The translations under genes and the position numbers were made by a program. Under the pieces are notes generated by a model. That model worked only from the letters and a program-made list of their open reading frames with translations. It was not told the DNA's origin and did not search any database. A stretch of DNA of 23,168 nt from Promethearchaeota archaeon (GTDB lineage: Archaea; Asgardarchaeota; Lokiarchaeia; Sigynarchaeales; SOKP01), in assembly GCA_030620005.1 (NCBI GenBank), contig JAUXAJ010000042.1, positions 1-23,168 of the forward strand. The letters run 5' to 3'. Position 1 is the first letter of the stretch. Every line of letters begins with the position of its first letter. Positions 8,144 through 15,884 of this stretch are shown piece by piece.

Positions 8144-8156
8144 AATCAAGTTAATA
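8144..8156 (-). repeat. 13-nt element shared by two upstream regions (copy 2)
   Basis: Exact copy of the element at 7509-7521, here 11 bp before the ATG at 8132 on the same strand. Confidence 0.35.
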
Positions 8157-8275
8157 TTTCAAACGTTATTTTTAATTTAATTAATATAAAATTGCATTTA
8201 TAAATTACGGATTAATTCAAGCACACTTCTTATTACTATTTGTTAAAGTTGCTTAAATTAAAGTCAAATTATTTT

Positions 8276-8551
8276 TTAAAAATACTTTAAACTATTCTTT
8301 CTCTTGATTTCCTTCTCTCCGTTTTCCATTAAAGCTTTTAATCGTTTATACTCTTCCAATCTGCATCTTAAATATTCGTCCTCGAATATTTTTTTTTGAA
8401 ATCGTTTATTTTCGACGCCAATACATGTAAACAGGAAATTCAGCATCTCTGGAAATGTCATTATGTTTCTTCTATAAATGTGTTTAATTAAAAACGAAAA
8501 AACTGATTTGTTTACATCTCCATTGTTCTTTTCTATTTTATTTGCAATCAT
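8276..8551 (-). CDS. Small hypothetical protein
   Basis: 91 residues, rich in Lys, Glu and Arg, with a hydrophobic middle part (MTFPEMLNFLFTCIGVEN) and a charged helical C-terminus (DEYLRCRLEEYKRLKALMEN). No family recognised. It begins with ATG 31 bp after the iolG stop and may be read as the tail of that transcript. The C-terminal half could form a coiled coil. Short length and AT-rich codons leave some doubt that it is expressed. Confidence 0.5.
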   Translation of the reverse strand: MIANKIEKNNGDVNKSVFSFLIKHIYRRNIMTFPEMLNFLFTCIGVENKRFQKKIFEDEYLRCRLEEYKRLKALMENGEKEIKRKNSLKYF

Positions 8552-8582
8552 TTTTTTAACCCGTGGACATGTATCTTTTGAA

Positions 8583-9608
8583 TTAATTGTCCACTTCAGT
8601 AATTTTTATGGGTCGATTCTCTTCAAACGATTTTTGAGCGGCCATTGCTACTAAGACGTCTTGCAGGCCGTCATCACCATTAGGGGAAGGATCTTTATTA
8701 TTTTGAAGGCAATCAAAAAAATATCGCAATTCGTTTGCGTATGATTCCATGTATCTTTCTAAGAAAAAGAACGGAATTTTATCCGTGCTAATATTTTCAA
8801 CGGTATATATACGGACTGTATTGGGGGTATCGTTATCTGCAATTGCGCAACCTTTAGAGCCAAAGACTTCAACTCGTTGGTCATATCCATAAACTGCTTG
8901 GCGAGAATTATCAATAATTCCTAACGCATCATTTTTAAATTTCAAGATGGCAACTGCCGTATCAATGTCTCCTGCCTTGCCAATTTCAGGATCAATGAGG
9001 ACGCCCCCACTTGCGTATACTTCTTCAACTTCGCTCCCCGCCTGGAATCGGGCCATATCCCAATCGTGAATAGTCATATCTATAAAAAGACCTCCAGAAA
9101 CCTTTATGTACTCTATTGGTGGAGGAGATGGATCTCGAGACGATATTTTAATGATCTGAGGCGTTCCAATTTGGCCAGAAGCAACGGCATCGTGAACTCG
9201 CTTAAAGTTGTGATCAAAGCGCCTGTTAAATCCGACCATTAGTTTAACACCTGCTTTTTTGACAATTCCCAAAGTTTCCTTTATCCGCTTTACATCCGTA
9301 TCAATCGGTTTTTCGCAAAAAATGTCTTTCTTTGCTAAGGCTGCTTCTTGAATGAATTTCGCGTGGGTATCCGTAGAAGAAGCAATTACTACGACATTTA
9401 TCTCAGGATCAGTAAAAACTTCACTTGTATCTGTTGTGAATTTAGCCACGCCCATGCCTTCAGCCCATTGTTTCAATTGGTCGTCTTCTTTAATATCTGC
9501 AACAATTTTTAATTTCACATCAGGTACATTGCGCAAGAGATTCTCTACATGAATTTTTCCAATCCGTCCCGCGCCTATCACGCCCACAATAAATTTTTGT
9601 CTTGTCAT
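8583..9608 (-). CDS. iolG: Inositol 2-dehydrogenase (Gfo/Idh/MocA family)
   Basis: A 341-residue NAD-dependent oxidoreductase. The N-terminal Rossmann domain carries GAGRIG at residues 12-17, and the catalytic lysine lies in CEKPID (K100). The C-terminal domain has the Asp/His pair of inositol dehydrogenases in FIDMTIHDWDMARF (D177, H181), followed by typical IolG signatures (AGDIDTAVAILKF, IIDNSRQAVYGYDQRVEVFG, FFFLERYMESY). The expected reaction is myo-inositol to 2-keto-myo-inositol (scyllo-inosose) with NAD+. This is the step before the enzyme encoded by iolM at 15.9-17.1 kb. The gene begins 33 bp after the ferredoxin-domain gene and is likely in its operon. The start is the ATG at 9606-9608; no strong ribosome binding site. 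Confidence 0.9.
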   Translation of the reverse strand: MTRQKFIVGVIGAGRIGKIHVENLLRNVPDVKLKIVADIKEDDQLKQWAEGMGVAKFTTDTSEVFTDPEINVVVIASSTDTHAKFIQEAALAKKDIFCEKPIDTDVKRIKETLGIVKKAGVKLMVGFNRRFDHNFKRVHDAVASGQIGTPQIIKISSRDPSPPPIEYIKVSGGLFIDMTIHDWDMARFQAGSEVEEVYASGGVLIDPEIGKAGDIDTAVAILKFKNDALGIIDNSRQAVYGYDQRVEVFGSKGCAIADNDTPNTVRIYTVENISTDKIPFFFLERYMESYANELRYFFDCLQNNKDPSPNGDDGLQDVLVAMAAQKSFEENRPIKITEVDN

Positions 9609-9641
9609 TATAAATCTAACAATTAATAGTTATTTCTTTTC

Positions 9642-10739
9642 TCATGTTAGTTCTTTCTTTTTCTTCATGATCGTCTCATACAAATGATCCCAATCCTCAG
9701 GGGGAATGTATTCTTTCTCGTTTTTGCGGAGGTGAATCGCATCAGAAGGGCACGTAGGTACACAGGCTCCACATCCGATACACTTGTCATTATTTACTGT
9801 AGAGATGCTATCAACGAGAGTCAGTGCATTCATTTGGCATCGATCTAGACACGTCTGGCATCCCGTGCAAGATTCAGGATCCACTTCCGCGTGATAATTG
9901 GTCTTGAGAAATTCGAGTGGATGTGAAAGTTCCTTTATGTCTGATAAATATCCGCAACAGCAACCGCAACAGCAACAAATGTTTCCAGGTCGCTGCGAGT
10001 TTCCGGGTTGGTACACTAGTCCATCCTCTTCGCATTTTTGCATGATCTCTAGGGCTTCTTCCTTGCTTACTTGTTTTCCCCACCCTTCATCAATGTAAGT
10101 TTGAGCAAACGTTTCGTGCAATATGAAACAGTTTTCGCGCAAATTTGTTTGACGGCATGGTTCTCCGTAAAGATCCTTCTTGTTGCGACATATACATTTA
10201 GCAACGGCAATTGAACCCTTTACGTTTTCAATCACTTTTTTTAAATCCTCGTAAGAACTGACATTATGTTCGTGTGCGACGCTTTTTTCTATCGGAATCA
10301 CGCGAAATTGAGAAATTCCCGTTCGAAATAATTCTGCATCAAATGCTTCCGAAAAATATTGAGATGAATCTGGCAAAAATTCCATTAAAAATTCTTTGCT
10401 CCTTTTTGATTGCATGTCGTACATCCCGATCATGAACATTGCGTTAAAATAGTACTTTTTATTGCCCTCTTTCTTAACATGGATGGCCCCCTTCTTAACA
10501 GAGCTATCTAAAATCCGTTCTAAATCTTTAATTGAAGTTTCCGTCTTTTCCAAGCGCTTGTAAATTTCCTCCAATGGTTCGGGCGTAAAACTAAGATTTA
10601 TTGCGATTTTTGCTTCTTCAGGCGTGAAAAGATGTTTTAATATTCGCAATTCGATTCCCGAATCTGTAGCGGGGAATCCAATAGGCAACTTATCGAGATG
10701 TTCTTGCAATTCTCTATAAATATTAGAGTTTTTGGACAT
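9642..10739 (-). CDS. wHTH plus [4Fe-4S] ferredoxin-domain protein with poly-Cys motif
   Basis: 365 residues from the ATG at 10737-10739. That start is chosen because GGTGA (complement of 10745-10749) stands 5-6 bp before it. The N-terminal third looks like a winged-helix domain (HLFTPEEAKIAINL, then a helix-turn segment and KKGAIHVKKEGNKKYYF). The middle has CICRNKKDLYGEPC and ENCFILHE, then an unusual cluster, NICCCCGCCCGYL. The C-terminus is a 2x[4Fe-4S] ferredoxin domain (CTGCQTCLDRC and CIGCGACVPTC). Proteins of this design are common in anaerobes, but their reaction is not established. A redox-sensing or electron-carrying role is inferred. It sits directly upstream of iolG, so it may take part in or respond to inositol oxidation. 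Confidence 0.85.
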   Translation of the reverse strand: MSKNSNIYRELQEHLDKLPIGFPATDSGIELRILKHLFTPEEAKIAINLSFTPEPLEEIYKRLEKTETSIKDLERILDSSVKKGAIHVKKEGNKKYYFNAMFMIGMYDMQSKRSKEFLMEFLPDSSQYFSEAFDAELFRTGISQFRVIPIEKSVAHEHNVSSYEDLKKVIENVKGSIAVAKCICRNKKDLYGEPCRQTNLRENCFILHETFAQTYIDEGWGKQVSKEEALEIMQKCEEDGLVYQPGNSQRPGNICCCCGCCCGYLSDIKELSHPLEFLKTNYHAEVDPESCTGCQTCLDRCQMNALTLVDSISTVNNDKCIGCGACVPTCPSDAIHLRKNEKEYIPPEDWDHLYETIMKKKKELT

Positions 10740-10968
10740 TATATTCACCAATTTTTTTTGATTTATTCCTTTTTTTTATACATTATTGTTATTAGAGCTG
10801 TTATTATATTATTTTTTAAATGATTTATTAATTTATTTAAAATAACAATTTTTGAATTTTTGTGTAAAGTTTTATATAGTACAAAACCAATAATTTAAAT
10901 CGATTCATAAATTTCAAAAAATTTTTTTTTTTTTAAAAAAAAAACATATAAAAATTTAGTCTAGTTTT

Positions 10969-11073
10969 TCAGGAACAAATGAAAGAAGCCCAGAGAACCT
11001 GCATTATCATGTTTGCAAGGAAAAATAGCAGCAATACAACCCAACGATAACCATAAATATTTAATTCGCTCAT
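10969..11073 (-). pseudogene. N-terminal remnant of an MFS transporter
   Basis: A minus-strand frame from ATG at 11071-11073 reads MSELNIYGYRWVVLLL and FFLANMIMQVLWASFICS, then stops. This is the typical first helix of a nitrate/nitrite-type major facilitator protein (YGYRWVVLL...QVLW). Nothing matching the other eleven helices follows; a pure A/T tract begins about 25 bp later. The gene has lost all but its first 30 or so codons. A longer overlapping minus-strand frame (10961-11143) is a different reading frame and is rejected. Confidence 0.65.
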
Positions 11074-11109
11074 GATATCCTATTATCAAAAGAATTATAT
11101 TTAATAATT
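11070..11109 (-). repeat. Duplicated gene leader (copy 1)
   Basis: About 40 bp covering the start codon and upstream region of the MFS remnant are repeated, with roughly 31 of 40 positions identical, at 11281-11320. Most differences are transitions. The two copies align with an ATG at the same place. This points to an old tandem duplication of the gene's 5' end. Confidence 0.5.
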
Positions 11110-11280
11110 CATTTAAAAAATGTATACTTTCCTTTAATGACATAAAATTAGCAGGTGGGGCCTTTTGGGGGCATTATCATTATGAAGCGGTAGTAAAACT
11201 AAAAGAACGAGTTAAAAACTAAGAATTTAAAAATACTTCATTTAGTTTTATCTGAGGCATTTCTATATCTACAATCCTAA

Positions 11281-11320
11281 TCATAACATCCTGTTATTAA
11301 AAGAATTATGTTCAGATATT
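11281..11320 (-). repeat. Duplicated gene leader (copy 2)
   Basis: Second copy of the 40-bp leader, ending at an ATG (complement of 11282-11284) that opens a frame of only 21 codons (MIRIVDIEMPQIKLNEVFLN plus S). No transporter sequence is left behind it. The remainder of 10740-11392 holds no gene I can support. Confidence 0.45.
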
Positions 11321-11369
11321 TCCTTAGTATAAAAAAAAAAAGGTTAATTGATTTTAAAATAAATTTAAG

Positions 11370-11381
11370 AAAAAAAAAAAA
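11370..11381 (-). terminator. T-tract terminator of the GPH symporter gene
   Basis: A run of about 12 A on the plus strand (T on the coding strand) starts 12 bp after the stop codon of the minus-strand symporter gene. This is the usual form of an archaeal intrinsic terminator. Confidence 0.45.
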
Positions 11382-11392
11382 TTATGTATTTA

Positions 11393-12796
11393 TTAAAGAC
11401 CGCTTAGCTTTTTTTCGTGCATTTCTATTAATTTTCTTCTATTTTCTGCTAATCTCTCTCCTCTAATCGGATAAAAATACATTCCAATTAAAGAAATTCC
11501 AAGAACAATGGCAGGATAAACGCCCATTAGAATTCGAAGGGCTAAAATCGCATCTACACCGGGGTTAGGTTGGTAATTCATCCAATCGGCGGCTGAAAAT
11601 GCAATGCCAATTACTATGAAATTAAGGATGTACATGAATCGTATCAAAAAATTAAGCACTGCGTAATATATGCCAGAACGTCGCGTTCCCTGTTTAATTT
11701 CGTCTTCATCAACGATCTCCGCAATGCATTGATCGTAGAAATAAAGCGCACCCCCCATTCCAAATCCCATGAACATCAAAGTAATAAGAGCCATTATAAA
11801 ATTTCCTTCTTCTGTGAAAGCAAAAGGTAGTATTGATACTATCCATACCGTAATACCGATCAATCCACTCGTTCGAGCACCTTTCTTTACGCGGATTATC
11901 TCCCACAGAGGCATTGAAGCAGCAGATATGATAAAATAAAGCATAAGGAGAAGACCGATTAATTCTGCATCATAAATACCAATTGCGTGTACGAAAAACA
12001 AGGGAGCTAGAGTTGGTAAAATGTTAAGAACGAGCCATGTGCCAAGGGCCGGAAATAAAAACAACAGAAATGATTTATGCTTGAGTGTATGCTTCATCGT
12101 GCTTGTAAAGCCCATGGCGGTTTCTGCATCTTTTGAGATATGTTTAGGTTCGCGAACGCCCCATTTAAGTATGATGAAATAAAAAACAAAAATTATTATC
12201 GCCGCAAAGAGTCCAGTTAGCATGTATTGACTCAATGTCTCTGGATTATTAGTTAAATTAGTCATATCGTCGATTATAAAACCGGGAAAAGTAAATGCAA
12301 AAATGCAACCAAGCATTACGAAGATTAAGCGTATTTTGCCTGTTGAGGCACGTTTCTTCATATCAACGAACATTTCGGAAAAAAGCGCATTATAATTTAA
12401 ATTGAACGCCGTGTAAGCCAAATCAAATGCAAAGAGAATACACATAAAGTATATGAAATTGATGAGATCAGAGTTTAATGCGACAGGAGGAGTAAAAAAC
12501 AATATCATGACTACTCCTAATGGAATTGTCGCACCCATCATCCATGGAACTCTCCTACCCCACCTACTTTTCGTTCGATCAGAAAGATAACCTATTAATG
12601 GGTCGTTAAACGCGTTCCATAAGGCCCATATTATAAAACCTATAGTCATGTATGAGATGGGTAATCTTACAACACAAAAGTAGAAAGTAAATATTAAATA
12701 CGTGAAAATATTTAAAGCAGTATTATCTCCCACTTCTCCACACGCAAAACTAAGTCTCATGCCTAAAGATTGTTTTTGGGGTTCTTTTTCATTCAT
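11393..12796 (-). CDS. GPH-family (MelB-like) sugar:cation symporter
   Basis: A 467-residue membrane protein of the glycoside-pentoside-hexuronide family within the MFS fold, about 12 helices. The diagnostic loop between helices 2 and 3 reads NDPLIGYLSDRTKSRWGRR followed by VPW. The N-terminus (RLSFACGEVGDNTALNIF) is typical of the family, and the C-terminal tail ends in a charged stretch. Members import glycosides or uronates with Na+ or H+. The substrate cannot be read from sequence; neighbours suggest an inositol-related compound or a galactoside. The start is the ATG at 12794-12796. It is a single minus-strand unit between the MFS remnant and the broken oxidoreductase. Confidence 0.88.
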   Translation of the reverse strand: MNEKEPQKQSLGMRLSFACGEVGDNTALNIFTYLIFTFYFCVVRLPISYMTIGFIIWALWNAFNDPLIGYLSDRTKSRWGRRVPWMMGATIPLGVVMILFFTPPVALNSDLINFIYFMCILFAFDLAYTAFNLNYNALFSEMFVDMKKRASTGKIRLIFVMLGCIFAFTFPGFIIDDMTNLTNNPETLSQYMLTGLFAAIIIFVFYFIILKWGVREPKHISKDAETAMGFTSTMKHTLKHKSFLLFLFPALGTWLVLNILPTLAPLFFVHAIGIYDAELIGLLLMLYFIISAASMPLWEIIRVKKGARTSGLIGITVWIVSILPFAFTEEGNFIMALITLMFMGFGMGGALYFYDQCIAEIVDEDEIKQGTRRSGIYYAVLNFLIRFMYILNFIVIGIAFSAADWMNYQPNPGVDAILALRILMGVYPAIVLGISLIGMYFYPIRGERLAENRRKLIEMHEKKLSGL

Positions 12797-12993
12797 AGAA
12801 TAATTTCACTCTCTTTTTTATTTTATTTTTTGAATTATTTTTTATTTTAAATTTAAAAATTAAATTTGATAATTGAAAATTAAAGATATTATCATTTCAA
12901 ATTATTGTTTTTCTACTATATAAAACTTTTCATAAAAAAATTAGAACTATTATTCAAATTATTATGATAATATAAGGGATTCTGCTGAATTCA

Positions 12994-13240
12994 AAAATTT
13001 AATGGAATAAAATTTCCAATCAAAACTTTTGTTTTAAATATAACAGATATTAATTCTAACGTGTTTAAAATATCCAGCGATAAAATGGCGTAGCAATTTA
13101 CTTCAAGCACGGACGAAAATCGGTAATAATAGAGGTTAAAATCCATGTCCAAATACCTGTAAGCGTACTTGTCCATGAACATATGAGAATCCGAGTCGTA
13201 ATGGCTCAGGATGTATTGAGTTAGTGCGCCTTGATCTACC
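12994..13240 (-). pseudogene. Orphan coding remnant ending at the AOR junction
   Basis: A minus-strand frame, open through the AOR junction, reads RQDEVDQGALTQYILSHY, then DSDSHMFMDKYAYRYLDMDF, and continues to a stop at about 12991-12994. Its first half has more G+C than the surrounding spacer and looks like protein, but I do not recognise it. Beyond about 13250 the same frame is simply the antisense of the oxidoreductase. The sequence therefore appears to be a piece of another gene joined to the 5'-truncated oxidoreductase. The rest of 12797-13230 is featureless AT-rich spacer. Confidence 0.35.
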
Positions 13241-15014
13241 TCATCCTGCCTTCCAATAGCCTTAGTAAAGAAGTAATTAATGATCTTCCCATATCTGATG
13301 AAATTTATGAAAATTATTTGGGGGGAAGAGGACTTGGTGTTAAATTATTAACAGATCGAATGCCTGCAAGAGTAGATCCTTTTAGCCCTGAAAATATCAT
13401 GATCTTTGCAACAGGTCCTTTTGGAGGGACTACAATTCCAACTAATGGAAGGTTTTCATTAGTAACAAAATCACCTCTTACGGGAGGGATCTTCTTCTCC
13501 AATTCTGGCGGTTTCTTTGGAGTTTTCATGAAAAAATGTGGTTATGATGGAATTCTAATTGAAGGCGTATTAAAAAAATCTGGTTATCTATTAATAGATG
13601 AAAATAATGGAGCAACAATAAAAGATGCTTCAAATCTTTGGGGCCTTGATACTGAGGACACATTGGAGAAATTGAAAGAAATCGAAGGAAAAGACGTTCA
13701 CGTGCTAATGATCGGACCTGCAGGAGAAAACTTAGTTAAAATCGCGAGCATAATGAATGATGCCGCTCGTGCATTTGGAAGAGGGGGTTGGAGCAGTGAT
13801 GGGATCGAAAAAGATCAAGGCAATAGTTGTAAAAAGGGGTAAAAAGAAAATCGAAGTTGCCGATCCCGATTCTTTAAAGAAGTTCGTTAAAATGGCAAAC
13901 GATAAAATCAAGGTAGTACCCATTACTAGATCTTCTTTGCCTAAATTTGGAACATCCGCACTCGTAAACGTGATAAATGTGTTAGGAATGTTTCCCATTA
14001 ATAATTTTCAAAAAGGGCATGACGAAAGGGCTACTCAAGTTAGTGGAGAAGCCATCAATGATGCCATTTTCCAAGAACAAGAAGGTTGTTATGCTTGTCC
14101 CATTCGTTGCGGGAGATTAACCAAGGCGGGTGACATGGAAGGAAAGAGTCCTGAATATGAATCAGTATGGGCGCTTGGACCTAATCTTGGAATTTATGAT
14201 TTAATCATGGTTACTCAAGCTAATTATCTCTATAACAAATTAGGGTTTGATACGATCTCATGTGGAGGCGCAATAGCTTGTGCAATGGAACTCCAACAAA
14301 AAGGACTAATCACGGATGATTCACTTGAATTTGGGAATGCTGGAATTCTCAAGGAACTCGTAAAAAAGATTGCTAAAAAAGAGGGGATTGGTTTCGAAAT
14401 TAGCGAGGGTGCAGCACGACTCGCAAAAAAATATAATGTTCAGGAAAGTGCCATGCATGTTAAGGGACTTGAACTGCCCGCGTATGATCCTCAAGGAGCT
14501 GTCGGTCATGCGTTAGGGTATGCTACATCCAATAGAGGGGTATATCACTTGACGGGCTACATGGCATCCTTGGAAATCTTTGCAGCTCCCAAAAAAATTA
14601 TAGATTCACGGTTGGAGGTAAACCTGATTTGTTAGCTCTAAAACAAACCAGAAAGCTGCAGAAGATAGTCTTGTTATCTGCACATTCGCGGGTTGGTCCT
14701 TAGGGCTTGATTATTATGCTCGCTTCTTGAGGGCAATCACGGGACACGATTATGATGTTATTACGTTAACTCAAATCGGAGAACGAATTTATACTCTTGA
14801 AAGGTTATTTAACATTCGAGAAGGTCTTAATAAAGAAGATGATGAATTGCCTCCTCGTTTTCTTAATGACCCCCTCAAGGAGGGAGCGTCAAAAGGACAC
14901 GTGGTACCTTTAGATTTAATGTTAAATCAATATTACTATGTGAGAGGTTGGGATGAAAATGGCGTTCCAACCAAAGAATTAAGTGATAGATTGGGAATTA
15001 ATTTTAAATCATAA
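13231..15014 (+). pseudogene. Tungsten aldehyde ferredoxin oxidoreductase (AOR family), broken
   Basis: About 595 codons of AOR-family sequence in four frame segments. Motifs present: YENYLGGRGLG, MIFATGPFGGT, CYACPIRC (three cluster cysteines), AYATSNRG-like GYATSNRGVYHLTGY, the fourth cysteine in LVICTFAG, and the usual tail YVRGWDENGVPTKELSDRLG. The frame is lost at three points: about 13783-13791 (a G run, 2 nt missing, between GRGG and GAVMGSKK), about 14591-14604 (an A run, 1 nt missing, before FTVGGKPD) and about 14641-14648 (1 nt missing, before NQKAAEDS). The normal N-terminal 15-20 residues are absent and the sequence before codon 7 or so belongs to something else; only a TTG is available as start. 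Active AOR oxidises aldehydes with ferredoxin. Taken as a pseudogene, though some indels could be homopolymer sequencing errors. Confidence 0.85.
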
Positions 15015-15032
15015 TTCATGAGGTTTTAAAAC

Positions 15033-15644
15033 TTGATTGATGAATCAATATTCAAGATATTTGATAAGGTTGATAAGCATCTCGTAAGTCAAGGGTATAA
15101 TACTAGTCATTCTGGGAACATTTCGATTTGGAGCGGAGGAAAGATAAACATTAAAAGGCGAGCTGCAATGCTGGGAAATTTAGAAGCAGAAGACTTAGTT
15201 GAATGTGCATTACATGAAGAAGATTCAGGCTCACTCATCGCAAGCACGGAATTAGGCGTTCATCGCACAATTTATCTACAGACAGATGCGATGGCAGTAA
15301 TCCATGCGCATAACCCTTATTGCGTGGCACTATCATTAGTAGAGAAAGAAATAACATGCATTGATGCTGAAGGATTTGCACTTTATAAAAAGATCCCCGT
15401 GATCGATGTTGAAATTCCAGCTGGAACGTATTATACTGCCATTGAAGTTCCTAAAATCTTGAAAAATTATCCATTCGTTATCGTTCGGGGGCATGGAATT
15501 TTTGCAAAAGGTATGACTTTAGAAGACGCACTTCAATACGTGACTGGGGCCGAACAATCCGCAAAAATACGTTATCTCACCATAATGACGGGTAAACCAT
15601 TATTAAGAGATTACTCAAAAGAAAAAGATTTTTCCAGTTGGTAA
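15033..15644 (+). CDS. Class II aldolase (FucA/AraD-like)
   Basis: A 203-residue zinc-dependent aldolase or epimerase of the class II aldolase/adducin family. Zn ligands are visible in VIHAHNP (H91, H93) and VRGHGIF (H154), and the catalytic acid in STELGVHR (E73). These positions almost equal those of E. coli L-fuculose-phosphate aldolase (E73, H92, H94, H155). The N-terminal phosphate-binding part (SGNISIWSGGKINIKRRAAM) is less typical, so a non-phosphorylated or different substrate is possible. It starts with TTG, with GAGGT about 12 bp upstream; the nearby ATG is out of frame. It follows the oxidoreductase by 18 bp and precedes iolM by 240 bp. A role in cleaving a keto-acid or keto-sugar from inositol or galactose breakdown is an inference. 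Confidence 0.85.
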   Translation: MIDESIFKIFDKVDKHLVSQGYNTSHSGNISIWSGGKINIKRRAAMLGNLEAEDLVECALHEEDSGSLIASTELGVHRTIYLQTDAMAVIHAHNPYCVALSLVEKEITCIDAEGFALYKKIPVIDVEIPAGTYYTAIEVPKILKNYPFVIVRGHGIFAKGMTLEDALQYVTGAEQSAKIRYLTIMTGKPLLRDYSKEKDFSSW

Positions 15645-15684
15645 TTCTATCTTAATGATTTAAAATTCTAAGAAGGTTTCTTTC

Positions 15685-15729
15685 TTTCTTAATTTTTTAT
15701 TAAAATTGCAAAATATTTGTTTTTTTTTA
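15685..15729 (+). terminator. T-rich terminator after the aldolase gene
   Basis: Starting about 40 bp past the aldolase stop codon there are T-rich runs, including a run of nine or more T ending near 15728. This fits archaeal T-tract termination and separates the aldolase transcript from the iolM promoter. Confidence 0.4.
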
Positions 15730-15812
15730 GCTTATTGCTTTCCTTACTGTCTTCAATTGGTATTTCTTGCTCATTTTCTATCTCAATCACGGCTTGAGCA
15801 CACGATCAAAAC

Positions 15813-15822
15813 CTTATAAAAG
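15813..15822 (+). promoter_or_regulatory. TATA-like box of iolM
   Basis: CTTATAAAAG is about 70 bp before the iolM start codon, with an A-rich BRE-like stretch before it. Transcription would begin near 15845, leaving a leader of about 40 nt. That leader contains GGAG (15867-15870) and a six-codon frame (ATG at 15865 to TAA at 15883-15885, MELIKK) whose stop overlaps the iolM ATG as TAATG. Confidence 0.45.
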
Positions 15823-15884
15823 TTAAATTTAATAGAATAATATTAATAATTACATTAATTGAACATGGAGTTGATAAAAAAATA

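Noticed and set aside
10917..10944. T-run/A-run palindrome as a terminator
   Set aside because: It is a simple homopolymer junction with no intact gene ending nearby on either strand.
10961..11143. 60-codon minus-strand hypothetical gene
   Set aside because: A different frame of the same bases encodes a clear MFS N-terminus, so this frame is incidental.
13783..14650. Introns in the AOR-family gene
   Set aside because: Each break is a loss of 1-2 nt in or next to a homopolymer. There is no inserted sequence and no BHB fold.
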